49,822 bases of DNA from Streptomyces althioticus (GCA_014649355.1 BMSW01000030.1:1-49822), one strand, 5' to 3'. Positions 8,553 through 17,136 are shown, counted from the first letter of the stretch. Program-made: numbers and translations. The notes: a model not told the origin generated them from the sequence alone.

Positions 8553-9752
8553 TCAGCCGAGCGCCGTCTCCCTCCGCGCCGCCACCGGAAGCCGTACGGC
8601 GACCCGGAACCCGCCGTCCGGAGCCGCACCGGCCTCCGCGCTGCCCCCGCACGCGGCGGCCCGCTCCCGGATGCCGATCAGCCCGTGCCCGCCCGGCCCG
8701 CCGGACGGCCCCCGCCCGTCGTCCGTCACCGTGAGCGACACCTGGTCGTCCGCCCAGTCCAGCTCCACCAGCGCCCGGGAGGCGCGGGCGTGCTTCACGG
8801 TGTTGGTGAGTGCCTCCTGCACCACCCGGTACGCCGCCACCTCCGTGTCCGAGGACAGCGGACGCGGCTCCCCGGAGGTCCGTAGCTCGGCACGCAGCCC
8901 CGTGGAGTGCCCCACCTGCCGGACCAGCTCCGGCAACGCCGTCACGCCCGGCTGCGGCAGCCGGGGCGACCCGGTGCCCGCCTCCGGCAGTTCCTCCTTC
9001 AACACGCCGAGGATACGCCGAAGTTGTGCCATCGCGTCGCGGCCGGTTGAGGCGATGGTGTCGAAGGTCGCCTCCGCGCGGTCCGGGTCCCTGCGCACCA
9101 CCACCGGACCGGCCTCCGCCTGCACCACCATCAGGCTCACCGCGTGCGCGAGGATGTCGTGCATGTCCCGCGCGATACGGGCGCGTTCCTCTGCCCGCGC
9201 CCGCGCGGTGTCCGCGGCCCGCTCCCGCTCCAGCCGGCGGGCGCGGTCCTCCAGTGCGGCGGTGTAGGCCCGCTGCACCCGCGCGAGCATGCCCAGTGCG
9301 TACGCGGCGACCAGGCCCATCAGGTGGAACGCGTACTCGAAGGGGGCCTGGTGTCTCTGGTGCTGCATGGTGACGACCACGCCGATGATCCATCCGGCGA
9401 GCATCAGCCGCCGCTGCCAGGGACGGGCCTGGGCCGCCATCGTGTAGAGGATGACCATGCCGCCGTACATCACGTCCGGCGGGGGCGCGTGGTAGAGCGC
9501 CTGAGCGGGGGTGGCGACGGAGACCGCGCAGGCGACGGTGCAGGGGAACCGGCGCCGCCAGATCAGGGGGACGGCGGTGGCGGCGCCGAGGAGCCAGCCC
9601 TGCCAGGAGAGGGGGTCGTCGCCCTCGTCGGGGAAGATCCACTGGAGGGAGACGGCGAAGAGGGTGAGGGCGGCGAGGGCCGCGTCCAGGACGTAGGGGT
9701 TGGTGGGGCGCCAGCGGGTTGTCGCCTCGGCGACGGTGGAGCGGAGGGTCAT
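8553..9752 (-). CDS. Sensor histidine kinase (HisKA_3 / NarX-DesK type)
   Basis: A 399-residue kinase read from ATG 9752, with GAGGAG 8 nt upstream. The N-terminal half contains several hydrophobic segments, giving a membrane-embedded sensor without a large extracellular loop. A coiled region (about 160-195) leads to the H-box ERARIARDMHDILAHAVS with His198 as phosphorylation site. The ATPase domain has the N-box (VVQEALTNTVKHARAS) and G-boxes (DDGRG, GHGLIGIRER). The architecture is that of Streptomyces kinases paired with NarL-type regulators. The stimulus cannot be read from the sequence. Confidence 0.94.
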   Translation of the reverse strand: MTLRSTVAEATTRWRPTNPYVLDAALAALTLFAVSLQWIFPDEGDDPLSWQGWLLGAATAVPLIWRRRFPCTVACAVSVATPAQALYHAPPPDVMYGGMVILYTMAAQARPWQRRLMLAGWIIGVVVTMQHQRHQAPFEYAFHLMGLVAAYALGMLARVQRAYTAALEDRARRLERERAADTARARAEERARIARDMHDILAHAVSLMVVQAEAGPVVVRRDPDRAEATFDTIASTGRDAMAQLRRILGVLKEELPEAGTGSPRLPQPGVTALPELVRQVGHSTGLRAELRTSGEPRPLSSDTEVAAYRVVQEALTNTVKHARASRALVELDWADDQVSLTVTDDGRGPSGGPGGHGLIGIRERAAACGGSAEAGAAPDGGFRVAVRLPVAARRETALG

Positions 9753-9890
9753 GAGGGGGGCTCCTCGGGGCGGGGGTTCCAGTATCGGGAGGGGTGTGGG
9801 GACGGCGCCTCGCCGGTGAGAGGGATTTCGGAGCGCCTGTTGGGCGTGGGCCACCGGGGACGCGGCGGGTGCGGGTGGTGGGGGCCGAGC

Positions 9891-9927
9891 GCGCGGTTCC
9901 CCGCTCCCCTTCGGGGCGCGGTGCTGT
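9891..9927. repeat. Common Streptomyces intergenic palindromic element (partial)
   Basis: GCGCGGTTCCCCGC is followed by CCCCTTCGGGGCGCGG, a GC-rich hairpin unit between the divergent kinase and GH4 genes. A related unit built on the same GTTCCCCGCGCC arms lies at 14493-14549. It looks like the small intergenic palindromes scattered in Streptomyces chromosomes, not a gene-specific operator. Confidence 0.5.
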
Positions 9928-9977
9928 GCGCGTGGTCTTCGCGTCTCCTCGGGGTGCACGTGTGGAAAGGTGGCGGT

Positions 9978-11318
9978 GTGAAACTGGTGATTCTTGGTGG
10001 TGGTGGGTTCCGGGTGCCGCTCGTCCACGGGGCGTTGCTCGGGGACCGGGGTGCCGGGCGGGTGACCCGCGTGGTGCTGCACGACGTCGACGCGGGGCGC
10101 CTGCGGGCCATCGCGCGGGTGCTGGGGGAGCAGGCCGCCGGGGTGCCCGACGCGCCCGAGGTGACCACGACCACCGATCTGGACGAGGCGCTGCGCGGCG
10201 CGGACTTCGTGTTCTCCGCCATCCGCGTCGGCGGGCTGGAGGGCAGGGCGAACGACGAGCGGGTCGCCCTCGCCGAGGGCGTGCTCGGGCAGGAGACCGT
10301 GGGCGCCGGCGGCATCGCCTACGGGCTGCGCACCGTGCCCGTCGCCGTCGACATCGCCCGGCGGGTCGCCCGCCTCGCCCCCGACGCCTGGGTCATCAAC
10401 TTCACCAACCCGGCCGGTCTGGTCACCGAGGCCATGTCCCACCACCTCGGCGACCGCGTCATCGGCATCTGCGACTCGCCGGTCGGCCTCGGCCGCCGCA
10501 TCGCCCGGGTGCTGGGTGCCAAGCCGGACGAGGCGTGGATCGACTACGTCGGCCTCAACCACCTCGGCTGGGTACGCGGTCTGCGCGTGGCCGGCCAGGA
10601 CCGGCTGCCCCGTCTGCTCGCCGACCCCGCACTGCTCGGCTCGTTCGAGGAAGGCCGCCTCTTCGGGGCGGACTGGCTGCGCTCACTGGGCGCGATCCCC
10701 AACGAGTACCTGCACTACTACTACTTCAACCGCGAGGCCGTCCGGGCGTACCAGCAGGCGGAGCGGACCCGCGGGGCCTTCCTGCGGGACCAGCAGGAGA
10801 GCTTCTACGCCGGGACGGCCGACCCGGACGTGTCCGCGCTGGAGCTGTGGGACCGTACCCGCGCCGAGCGGGAGGCGACCTACATGAGTGAGAACCGGGA
10901 GGCGGCCGGCGCGGGGGAGCGGGAGGCGGACGATCTGTCGGGCGGCTACGAGAAGGTGGCGCTCGCGCTGATGCGGGCGATCGCCCGGGACGAGCGCGCC
11001 ACCCTGATCCTCAACGTCCGCAACCGCGGCACCCTTTCCCCGCTGGACGCAGACGCCGTGATCGAGGTGCCCTGCCTGGTGGACGCCAACGGGGCGCACC
11101 CCGTCTCCGTCGATCCGCTTCCCGGGCACGCCGTGGGTCTCGTCTGTGCCGTGAAGGCCGTGGAGCGCGAGGTGCTGGCCGCCGCCCGTTCGGGATCCCG
11201 CGCCACGGCGGTCAAGGCCTTCGCCATGCACCCTCTGGTGGATTCGGTGAGCGTGGCCCGCCGGCTCGTGGACGCCTACAGGGCCGTCCATCCCGGACTC
11301 GCCTACCTGGGCCGGTAG
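9978..11318 (+). CDS. GH4 family 6-phospho-beta-glucosidase
   Basis: GTG 9978 with GGAAAGG 7 nt upstream gives 446 residues. The N-terminus VILGGGGFRVP is the NAD-binding Rossmann loop of family GH4, which cleaves glycosides by an NAD- and Mn-dependent oxidation/elimination mechanism. Metal ligands Cys165 (GICDSPVG) and His195 (GLNHLGW) are present, as is the TNPAGLVTEA block. It probably hydrolyses phosphorylated beta-glucosides in the cytoplasm. No phosphotransferase gene lies next to it, so its substrate source is unclear. The divergent kinase operon shares its 225-bp upstream region. Confidence 0.92.
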   Translation: MKLVILGGGGFRVPLVHGALLGDRGAGRVTRVVLHDVDAGRLRAIARVLGEQAAGVPDAPEVTTTTDLDEALRGADFVFSAIRVGGLEGRANDERVALAEGVLGQETVGAGGIAYGLRTVPVAVDIARRVARLAPDAWVINFTNPAGLVTEAMSHHLGDRVIGICDSPVGLGRRIARVLGAKPDEAWIDYVGLNHLGWVRGLRVAGQDRLPRLLADPALLGSFEEGRLFGADWLRSLGAIPNEYLHYYYFNREAVRAYQQAERTRGAFLRDQQESFYAGTADPDVSALELWDRTRAEREATYMSENREAAGAGEREADDLSGGYEKVALALMRAIARDERATLILNVRNRGTLSPLDADAVIEVPCLVDANGAHPVSVDPLPGHAVGLVCAVKAVEREVLAAARSGSRATAVKAFAMHPLVDSVSVARRLVDAYRAVHPGLAYLGR

Positions 11319-11553
11319 CGGCTCACTCACCGGCGCCACCGGAAGGGGAGTTGGCATCGGGCCGGCCGGTCGCTCCCCGTGACAGCGGCCGACCGACCCG
11401 AGCTCCCCCCGGTCCCCCGTGCTCCCCCCGGCGGCTTCCCCAGTCGCCGTTCACCATCAAGAGCACGCACACCGGGGCCTGATACACCCTGGCGGAGATT
11501 TCTTTCAGAAATTTCCGGAAGCCTGTCGACGGCCCGCTGTCACCCCCGACGCG

Positions 11554-11601
11554 GTGGCCCTACCGCAGTGCACCGCAGTGGCCCTACCGCAGTGCCCCCG
11601 A
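11554..11601. repeat. 24-bp tandem duplication across the ATP-grasp stop codon
   Basis: GTGGCCCTACCGCAGTGC occurs at 11554-11571 and again at 11578-11595, a 24-bp period with 18 identical bases. The second copy contains the stop codon of the leftward ATP-grasp gene. A second short repeat, CCCCCGACGC, flanks the pair (11543-11552 and 11595-11604), consistent with slippage. Confidence 0.8.
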
Positions 11602-12717
11602 CGCCGTCCGTGGTTCCACGGGCGTGGCGGGCGCCGGAAGGGCGTCCAGCGTGCCCGTGCCCGTGGGCGGTTCGGTCCGCTGCCGTGGCACCGTGACCGG
11701 CAGCAGCGGGCGGGGTGCGGACACCACCGTGTAGTCCTGGCCCAGGAAGGGCGGGCTGATCTCGCCGGGGTCGTCGCCGAGCGCCAGCCGCACCGCGGCC
11801 CAGGGCGCGTTCACCCCGCACAGGGAGAGCTGGTGCAGCCCGCCCGCCGGGCGGGTGTTGACGTCCATCAGCACCGGCCGGTCGCCGAGCATCCGGAACT
11901 GGATGTTGGACAGGTGGTGCAGGCCGAAGCCCTCCGCGATGCGTCGGGCCGGCTCCAGCCACCGCTCGTGCTGCGTGAAGCCCCGGCGGCGGCCGTGCTT
12001 GGTGCGGCCGATCGCCAGCCGGACCCGGTTGTCGGACCCGGTGAGGCAGTCCACGGAGACCTCCGGCTGCTCCAGCCGCGGCATCACCAGCCAGTCGACG
12101 GGCTCCTCGGCCCGCCGCAGGGACTCCAGCACCAGGTCGAGCGGGACCTCCGGGCTGGGGAAGCCCTTCAACTGGGCGAGCGAGAAGGGCTGGCGGGTGA
12201 TCATGCGGAAGCCGACCCCGCCCGCGCCGGCCGCGGGCTTGAAACACGCCCGGTGTCCCAGCCGCTCCAACTCCTCGACCGCGATCACGAGTTCGTCCGC
12301 GTCCCGGACACGCCACCACGGCGGCACCGGGACGCCGATCGACTCGACCGCCTGGTAGGCGACCACCTTGTCCTCGAACACGGCCACCGCCTCGGGCGGC
12401 GGCGCCAGCAGCGTTGTCCCGGCCGCCTCGAAGTCGGCGCGGTGCGCGACGATCGCCGACTGGTGCAGCCGGGGCACGAACACGTCGATCCCGCGCCGCC
12501 GGCACTGGGTGAGCGCGTACTCGACGTACGCCGCGGGGGAGAGGCCTTCCGGCTCCAGCTCGGCCGTGTCGGCCGCGGCGAGGACGGGGGAGTCGGGGTC
12601 ACCGTGGGTGGCGTGGATCTCGACGGCCCGGTCGCTGGGATTTCGCCGCAGCTGATCCATGAAGAACACGTTCTCCGCGTACGTGCGGTTGAGCCAGACG
12701 CGTACGCGAGAGACCAT
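11584..12717 (-). CDS. ATP-grasp superfamily protein
   Basis: A 377-residue cytoplasmic protein. The N-terminal preATP-grasp part (about 1-110) is followed by the ATP-binding region: DKVVAYQAVESIGVPVP, HRACFKPAAGAGGVGFR with a glycine-rich loop, and the metal-binding end LSNIQFRMLGDRPVLMDVNTRPAGG, where Asn and Asp/Glu ligands are conserved. It resembles carbamoyl-phosphate-synthase-like ligases of unknown substrate. The last ~40 residues are Pro/Ala/Thr-rich and probably disordered. It is divergent from the metallophosphoesterase-PPTase pair. A carboxylate-amine or amino-acid ligase is likely, but the substrate cannot be inferred. Confidence 0.88.
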   Translation of the reverse strand: MVSRVRVWLNRTYAENVFFMDQLRRNPSDRAVEIHATHGDPDSPVLAAADTAELEPEGLSPAAYVEYALTQCRRRGIDVFVPRLHQSAIVAHRADFEAAGTTLLAPPPEAVAVFEDKVVAYQAVESIGVPVPPWWRVRDADELVIAVEELERLGHRACFKPAAGAGGVGFRMITRQPFSLAQLKGFPSPEVPLDLVLESLRRAEEPVDWLVMPRLEQPEVSVDCLTGSDNRVRLAIGRTKHGRRRGFTQHERWLEPARRIAEGFGLHHLSNIQFRMLGDRPVLMDVNTRPAGGLHQLSLCGVNAPWAAVRLALGDDPGEISPPFLGQDYTVVSAPRPLLPVTVPRQRTEPPTGTGTLDALPAPATPVEPRTASGALR

Positions 12718-12842
12718 GCGGGCCGCCTTTCAACGGTGTGCGGGCAGGGCGGAGCAGCCCGGGCCCGGGCATGACGTAGGGAGGTGCACCGAACCGCCGT
12801 GCGGAAAAGACGTGTCCATGGCGGTGGTGTAGGGCAGATCAT

Positions 12843-12860
12843 ACGACCAAGAAGGGTCGT
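12843..12860. promoter_or_regulatory. Short inverted repeat in a divergent promoter region
   Basis: ACGACC-N6-GGTCGT lies in the 235-bp gap between the divergent ATP-grasp and metallophosphoesterase genes. It could be an operator or mRNA hairpin; no binding protein is suggested by the context. Confidence 0.35.
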
Positions 12861-12952
12861 CCTGATACCACGCCCGGGTGGCGGTCCGCGGTTGTTCCGG
12901 CGGGGCCGATGTGATCTCGTGGTGAGGTCCGGCGGCTGCTGAAGGGACGACC

Positions 12953-13813
12953 GTGATGGCGACGGGTGGAGATGGCCCTCAGCTGTGGGCGGTCAGCGAT
13001 CTGCACATCGGCTACGCCGAGAACCGTGACATGGTCGAGGGCATGCGGCCCGAGTCCGACGGGGACTGGCTGCTGGTGGCCGGCGACGTCGCGGAGACGG
13101 TGGAGGACATCCGCTGGGCCCTGAAGACCCTCGCCGGCCGTTTCGCCCGGGTGATCTGGACGCCGGGGAACCACGAACTGTGGACGCACCCGAGTGACGC
13201 CGTCACCCTGCGGGGCGTCGCCCGCTACGAGCACCTGGTCGAGCAGTGCCGCGAGCTCGGGGTACTCACGCCCGAGGACCCCTACGCGATCTGGGAGGGC
13301 CCCGGCGGCCCGGTCGCCGTGGCGCCTCTCTTCCTCCTGTACGACTACTCCTTCCTCCCGTCCGGCAGCGCCACCAAGGAGGAGGGGCTGGAGTACGCGT
13401 ACGGCACCGGGGTGGTCTGCACCGACGAGCGGCTGCTGCACCCCGACCCGTACCCGACCCGTGAGGACTGGTGCCGCGCCCGCGTCGCCGAGACGGAACG
13501 GCGGCTCGCCGAACTTCCCGAGGACCTGCCCCTCGTCCCCGTCACCCACTGGCCGCTGCACCGCCATCCGACGGAGGTGCTGTGGTACCCGGAGTTCGCG
13601 ATGTGGTGCGGCACGGTGCTGACCGACGACTGGCACCGCAGATACCCCGTGCACACCGCGGTCTACGGCCATCTGCACATCCCCCGGACGACCCGACAGG
13701 ACGGAGTCCGCTTCGAGGAGGTCTCGGTGGGCTACCCACGCGAGTGGCGCAAACGGCAGGAACCACCGGGCCGGCTGCGTCGGATCCTGCCCGCGGAGGA
13801 GTCGGCCCTGTGA
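12953..13813 (+). CDS. Calcineurin-like metallophosphoesterase
   Basis: The 286-residue protein carries the dinuclear-metal motifs in order: D-x-H (Asp16/His18 in VSDLHIGY), G-D (Asp45 in VAGDVAE), GNHE (Asn73/His74), a later His (VTHWPLH) and GHLH near the C-terminus. It is a soluble phosphatase or phosphodiesterase. The start is GTG 12953 or the next codon ATG 12956, both behind GAAGGGA. The TGA overlaps the GTG start of the PPTase gene (13810-13813), so the two are co-translated. That suggests a link to phosphopantetheine metabolism, but this is inference. Confidence 0.93.
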   Translation: MMATGGDGPQLWAVSDLHIGYAENRDMVEGMRPESDGDWLLVAGDVAETVEDIRWALKTLAGRFARVIWTPGNHELWTHPSDAVTLRGVARYEHLVEQCRELGVLTPEDPYAIWEGPGGPVAVAPLFLLYDYSFLPSGSATKEEGLEYAYGTGVVCTDERLLHPDPYPTREDWCRARVAETERRLAELPEDLPLVPVTHWPLHRHPTEVLWYPEFAMWCGTVLTDDWHRRYPVHTAVYGHLHIPRTTRQDGVRFEEVSVGYPREWRKRQEPPGRLRRILPAEESAL

Positions 13814-14469
13814 TCGAGGATCTGCTCCCGCCGACGGTGGCGGCTGTCGAGGCCTACGGCGACGAGGGCGTGGACGCCCCCCTGTTCCCCGAGGAGGAGG
13901 CTCTCCTCACGCGTGCCGTCGACAAACGCCGCCGGGAGTTCACCGCCGCACGCTACTGCGCCCGGCGCGCGATGGAGAAGCTCGGCGTGCCCGCGGCGCC
14001 CGTCGTCCCGGGTGAGCGCGGCGCCCCCGTCTGGCCCGGCGGGCTGGCCGGCAGCATGACCCACTGCGAGGGCTACTGCGCCGCGGCGCTGGTGCGCGCC
14101 GACGAACTGGCGTCCCTCGGCATCGACGCCGAATCACACGCGCCGCTTCCCGAGGGAGTTCTCTCCGCCATCGCCCTGCCCCAGGAGGCGGCCCGCGTCG
14201 GACGCCTCCGCGCGGAACGCCCGGACGTCCACTGGGACCGCCTGCTGTTCAGTGCCAAGGAATCCGTCTACAAGGCGTGGTATCCGCTCACGCGGAAGTG
14301 GCTGGACTTCTCGGAGGCGGACATCGTCGTCCACGGGGACGGCACCTTCTCCGCGGAGCTGTTGGTGCCGGGGCCGGTGGTTTCAGGCCGCCGCCTGGGT
14401 CACTTCACCGGCCGGTGGACCATCCAGGGTTCGCTCCTCGCCACAGCGGTGGCCGTCCCACACGGGTGA
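13810..14469 (+). CDS. Sfp-type 4'-phosphopantetheinyl transferase
   Basis: Read from GTG 13810, the product is 219 residues. Family motifs are complete: the S-M-T-H motif (82-85), the magnesium-binding GIDAE (Asp106, Glu108) and FSAKESVYKAW (Lys150, Glu151, Lys155). It transfers phosphopantetheine from CoA to carrier proteins, activating polyketide, fatty-acid or nonribosomal peptide synthases. No synthase gene lies beside it, so it is probably a general housekeeping activator, comparable to the one I recall at SCO6673. The 4-bp overlap with the metallophosphoesterase means joint expression. Confidence 0.94.
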   Translation: MIEDLLPPTVAAVEAYGDEGVDAPLFPEEEALLTRAVDKRRREFTAARYCARRAMEKLGVPAAPVVPGERGAPVWPGGLAGSMTHCEGYCAAALVRADELASLGIDAESHAPLPEGVLSAIALPQEAARVGRLRAERPDVHWDRLLFSAKESVYKAWYPLTRKWLDFSEADIVVHGDGTFSAELLVPGPVVSGRRLGHFTGRWTIQGSLLATAVAVPHG

Positions 14470-14492
14470 GTGAGGGTCCGGCGGGGGCTGAG

Positions 14493-14549
14493 CGCCGTTC
14501 CCCGCGCCTCTGAGGGCGGCAGTGCCCCGAAGGGGCGCGGGGAACGGCG
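14493..14549. terminator. Long inverted repeat, probable bidirectional terminator
   Basis: A perfect 16-bp inverted repeat (arms 14493-14508 and 14534-14549, arm CGCCGTTCCCCGCGCC) encloses a 25-nt loop that itself has GCCCC/GGGG pairing. It sits between the convergent PPTase and small hypothetical gene. The arm sequence is the widespread Streptomyces intergenic unit also seen near 9900. Confidence 0.75.
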
Positions 14550-14616
14550 GCGACAAGCTCCAGCAGCGCCGCAGCCGTCCGACCCCGGGTCAATCCAAGG
14601 CGCGACGCGCCGAACC

Positions 14617-14856
14617 TCAGCCCCCAGGCTGCCAGCCCCCCACCATCCGGAAGAACTCCTCCTCGTTCCCCGCCAGCCCCGCCCCCTCCAACGCGGCTTC
14701 CGCCTCCGCGAGTACGGAAGGCGGGACCACCGGCAGCACGGCCGGCCCCGCCGGGCCGGGCCCGTCGTCGCCGAAGGCGGCCCGCACCGTGTGCAGCAGT
14801 CTGAGATAGGCCTGGACGGCGGTGCGCTCGCGGTCGGTCAGTACGGCGGTGGGCAT
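14617..14856 (-). CDS. Small hypothetical protein downstream of ImmA/IrrE gene
   Basis: From ATG 14856 the product is 79 residues (MPTAVLTDRERTAVQAYLRLL, then PPSVLAEAEAALEGAGLAG, then EEEFFRMVGGWQPGG). It is acidic and mostly helical with no membrane segment and no family I can name. The open frame runs further upstream, but that part is basic and non-coding in character. It lies 138 bp beyond the protease gene in the same direction, so it may share the XRE-protease transcript. Confidence 0.6.
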   Translation of the reverse strand: MPTAVLTDRERTAVQAYLRLLHTVRAAFGDDGPGPAGPAVLPVVPPSVLAEAEAALEGAGLAGNEEEFFRMVGGWQPGG

Positions 14857-14994
14857 CGCTCGGCTCTCCCCGTGTCGTCGTCGTGGGTCCCCGCGCCCCC
14901 GGCACAAACGGGGGCGCACCACCAGCTTGCCGCCCACCACTGACAATCGGCCCGAGGCGACGCCCCGCCACCCCGCGCACCCGCCCGGAAAGCG

Positions 14995-15558
14995 TCAGCT
15001 CTGCGGCCCCAGATACCCCAGTGACGCCCCGATCCGCCCCGCCAGATGGTCCCGCTGGACGGGCCCGCGCAGCGACGAACCGGCCAGGTACGTCCGGCAC
15101 TTGCTGGCCAGCAGCAGCCCGAACGCCTCGGCCTCCTTCTCGTCCGCGAGGTCGAACCGCGTGCGCGCCGCGACCCGCAGCACCGTCGCCCGCAGCGCGT
15201 CGTCGTCGAGGGAAGCACCCCATAAACGGGTCGCGACCTCCGCGCCCGCGCCCTCCACATGGTGGCCGCAGTGGCCGGCCTTCATGTGCCACAGCTCGTG
15301 GCCGAGGATCACCAACTGGTGGTCGGGAGCCGTGCGTTCCTCGACCACGACGAGGTCCTGGTCCGCCATGTCGAGCCACAGCCCGCTCGCGGTGCCCGGC
15401 GGGAAGGCCGCCGTGCGGAACAGCACCGGCCGCCCGCGGCGCCGGCTCATCGCCTCGCACAGGGCCGCGTAGAGATCGGCGGGCCGCGCCGGGACGGGAA
15501 GCGTCAGCTCCGTGACCAACTCGCCGCAGAGGCGGCGCATTTCCCTACCGATGCCCAC
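14995..15558 (-). CDS. ImmA/IrrE-type zinc metallo-endopeptidase
   Basis: A 187-residue soluble protein containing the zinc-protease motif H-E-L-W-H (His87, Glu88, His91) within LVILGHELWHMKAGHCGH, the compact fold of the ImmA/IrrE family. Such proteases usually cleave or inactivate a partner helix-turn-helix repressor, for example in mobile-element or DNA-damage induction, and many sit next to an XRE gene. Here an XRE regulator gene ends 13 bp upstream on the same strand, which fits a repressor/anti-repressor pair. The downstream glutamate completing the zinc site is probably in ADEKEAEAFG (about 137-146). Confidence 0.88.
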   Translation of the reverse strand: MGIGREMRRLCGELVTELTLPVPARPADLYAALCEAMSRRRGRPVLFRTAAFPPGTASGLWLDMADQDLVVVEERTAPDHQLVILGHELWHMKAGHCGHHVEGAGAEVATRLWGASLDDDALRATVLRVAARTRFDLADEKEAEAFGLLLASKCRTYLAGSSLRGPVQRDHLAGRIGASLGYLGPQS

Positions 15559-15571
15559 ACTTCTCCCCGGG

Positions 15572-16222
15572 TCACGACTTGGGCCGCTGGACGCTCTCCA
15601 GGAGCATGTCCAGCCACTCCGCGACCTTGTCGCGGTGCTGGTCGGTGGGCAGCTGCGCGGCCCGCCAGGCGATGCCCCGCACCCCGTGGTCCTGCAGCAG
15701 CCGCTCGAGCGGATCGTCGGCCGCCGTGGCCGACTCCCGCTCCGCGAGCTTCTGGAGCAGCTCCTGCTCGGTGTGCTGGAGGGCGCTCGCCAGCGCCTCC
15801 GGGTCCTCGGCGGTGAGAAAACCGGCGTGCACCCGGAAGAACCGCTGGAGGGCGTCGCAGTGCTCCATGGTGGGCCGCCGGTCGCCGTTGATGAGCGCGC
15901 CGGCCTGCTGCCGGGACATGCCCGCGCCGTCGGCGATCTCCTGCTGCGTGTACTTGCGGCCGTTCGGCTTCAGCCGCGTACGGCGCAGCAGGTCCAGCCG
16001 CTGCAGGAACCGCGCCTGCACATCGGGCTCACCCGCGGGCTGCCCGCTCAGCAGTGCCTTGACCACGGGCTCCGGGACGCCGGACGCCACCGACAGCCGG
16101 CCCACGTCGAAGACCTCGCTGTGCGCCACGCCGAGCCGGTCGGCGAGTGCGGTGACCCGGGCGACGACGGCGGGCAGCGCGGTCGTCGGCGCGGTGCCCG
16201 GACCCTCGAAGCCACCCGTCAC
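15572..16222 (-). CDS. XRE-family helix-turn-helix regulator
   Basis: GTG 16222 with AGGAGA 7 nt upstream gives 216 residues; the longer open frame lacks support. A Cro/CI-type helix-turn-helix is in the middle (TQQEIADGAGMSRQQAGALI, then GDRRPTMEHCDALQRFF). The N-terminus (about 1-60) and the C-terminal helical part (LQHTEQELLQKLAERES to the end) probably handle dimerisation. It forms a unit with the ImmA/IrrE protease 13 bp downstream and diverges from the MmyB-type gene. The 14-bp palindrome at 16318-16331 is a candidate operator for autoregulation. Confidence 0.88.
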   Translation of the reverse strand: MTGGFEGPGTAPTTALPAVVARVTALADRLGVAHSEVFDVGRLSVASGVPEPVVKALLSGQPAGEPDVQARFLQRLDLLRRTRLKPNGRKYTQQEIADGAGMSRQQAGALINGDRRPTMEHCDALQRFFRVHAGFLTAEDPEALASALQHTEQELLQKLAERESATAADDPLERLLQDHGVRGIAWRAAQLPTDQHRDKVAEWLDMLLESVQRPKS

Positions 16223-16317
16223 CGAAAGATCTCCTACGTCTCTCACAGGCTTCTCACAAGCGATTGCCGTGAACCTCACGGAGACTAGCCGGTGGATCGA
16301 ACTCGCATCCAGGTCTC

Positions 16318-16331
16318 GCCACAACTGTGGC
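16318..16331. promoter_or_regulatory. Palindrome in the XRE/MmyB divergent promoter region
   Basis: GCCACAACTGTGGC is a 14-bp dyad with 6-bp arms and a 2-bp centre, in the 223-bp divergent gap. Its size and position suit a Cro/CI-type operator. Confidence 0.5.
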
Positions 16332-16369
16332 CAATTTCGGCCGTCAACCGTCGCGGAATGCCACGATAG

Positions 16370-16399
16370 TTGACACGCCGACGCTCCGGGCAGCAGGAT
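16370..16399 (+). promoter_or_regulatory. Probable HrdB-type promoter for the MmyB-like gene
   Basis: TTGACA at 16370-16375 and CAGGAT at 16394-16399 with 18-bp spacing match the Streptomyces housekeeping consensus, 47 bp upstream of the ATG at 16446. Confidence 0.5.
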
Positions 16400-16445
16400 C
16401 GGGGCGCCGCGTCAAGGCCGCACAGGCAAGAGGGGTGACCTCCCG

Positions 16446-17108
16446 ATGGCATTTCAGGCAGGAGGGCAGCGGCCGGCACCGCGGCCCGGCCCCGGGGCTC
16501 CCGAGGCCGCCCACGACTATCTGCGGGACTACGCCGTCCTGCTGGACTCCGTCCCCTTCCCGTCGCTGGTCGTGGACCACCGGTGGGACGTCCTGCTCAC
16601 CAACGGCGCCTTCCGGACACTTTTCCAGGGCGTGGAGCCGCATCCGACGGCCCACCCCGGCGCCAACTTCCTCCGCTTCGTGCTGTTCCACCCCGACGCC
16701 GCCACGGTGCTGGGCGACCACGAGGCGAGCTGGTGCCTGCCCATGCTGGCGGACTTCTCCGCGACCGCCGAGCGGCACCCCCACGACCCCGTGCTGCACG
16801 CCGTGCGCCGGGACATCGCCCAGGACCCGATCATGGACGCCGCCTTCCGGCACGGTCTGCCGCACTGGCTGCGTGCCGTGGGCGAGCGGGCCGCCGGACA
16901 CGACGGCTCCGTACGGCTGTTGCTGCACCCGGACCCCCGCCGGGGGGCCACGGAGTGCCGTCTGCTGGTGGAGACCACCCCCGTGCTCGAGGAGATGGAG
17001 TGCCGCCGGGTGACGTTCGTCCTCCGGGAGACGCCCCGCCCCGCCGGCCGGGACCGCAGGACCCGCCGCGCCGCCTCCCACCTGCGCGTGGTCCCCAGCG
17101 AGGACTGA
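16446..17108 (+). CDS. Stand-alone MmyB-like ligand-binding domain protein
   Basis: A 220-residue protein with the PAS-like MmyB ligand-binding domain: YAVLLDSVPFPSLVVDHRWD, LTNGAFRTLF, NFLRFVLFHPDAATVLGDHE and the C-terminal strand block RLLVETTPVLEEMECRRVTFV. In most MmyB regulators this domain follows an N-terminal XRE helix-turn-helix. Here the first ~25 residues are only a Pro/Gly-rich tail, so the DNA-binding part is missing. It diverges from an XRE/ImmA pair and may act as its effector-sensing partner, or bind a fatty acid or similar ligand on its own. Confidence 0.85.
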   Translation: MAFQAGGQRPAPRPGPGAPEAAHDYLRDYAVLLDSVPFPSLVVDHRWDVLLTNGAFRTLFQGVEPHPTAHPGANFLRFVLFHPDAATVLGDHEASWCLPMLADFSATAERHPHDPVLHAVRRDIAQDPIMDAAFRHGLPHWLRAVGERAAGHDGSVRLLLHPDPRRGATECRLLVETTPVLEEMECRRVTFVLRETPRPAGRDRRTRRAASHLRVVPSED

Positions 17109-17136
17109 GCACCTTCGGGAACGTCCGTTTCCGCCC

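Noticed and set aside
8477..8629. N-terminal extension of the response regulator
   Set aside because: The extra residues are Arg/Gly-rich, overlap the kinase 3' end, and the receiver domain begins right after the TTG with a good ribosome site.
9144..9977. N-terminal extension of the GH4 reading frame
   Set aside because: It overlaps the histidine kinase gene on the other strand and lacks a Rossmann start; GTG 9978 has a ribosome site and begins exactly at the NAD-binding loop.
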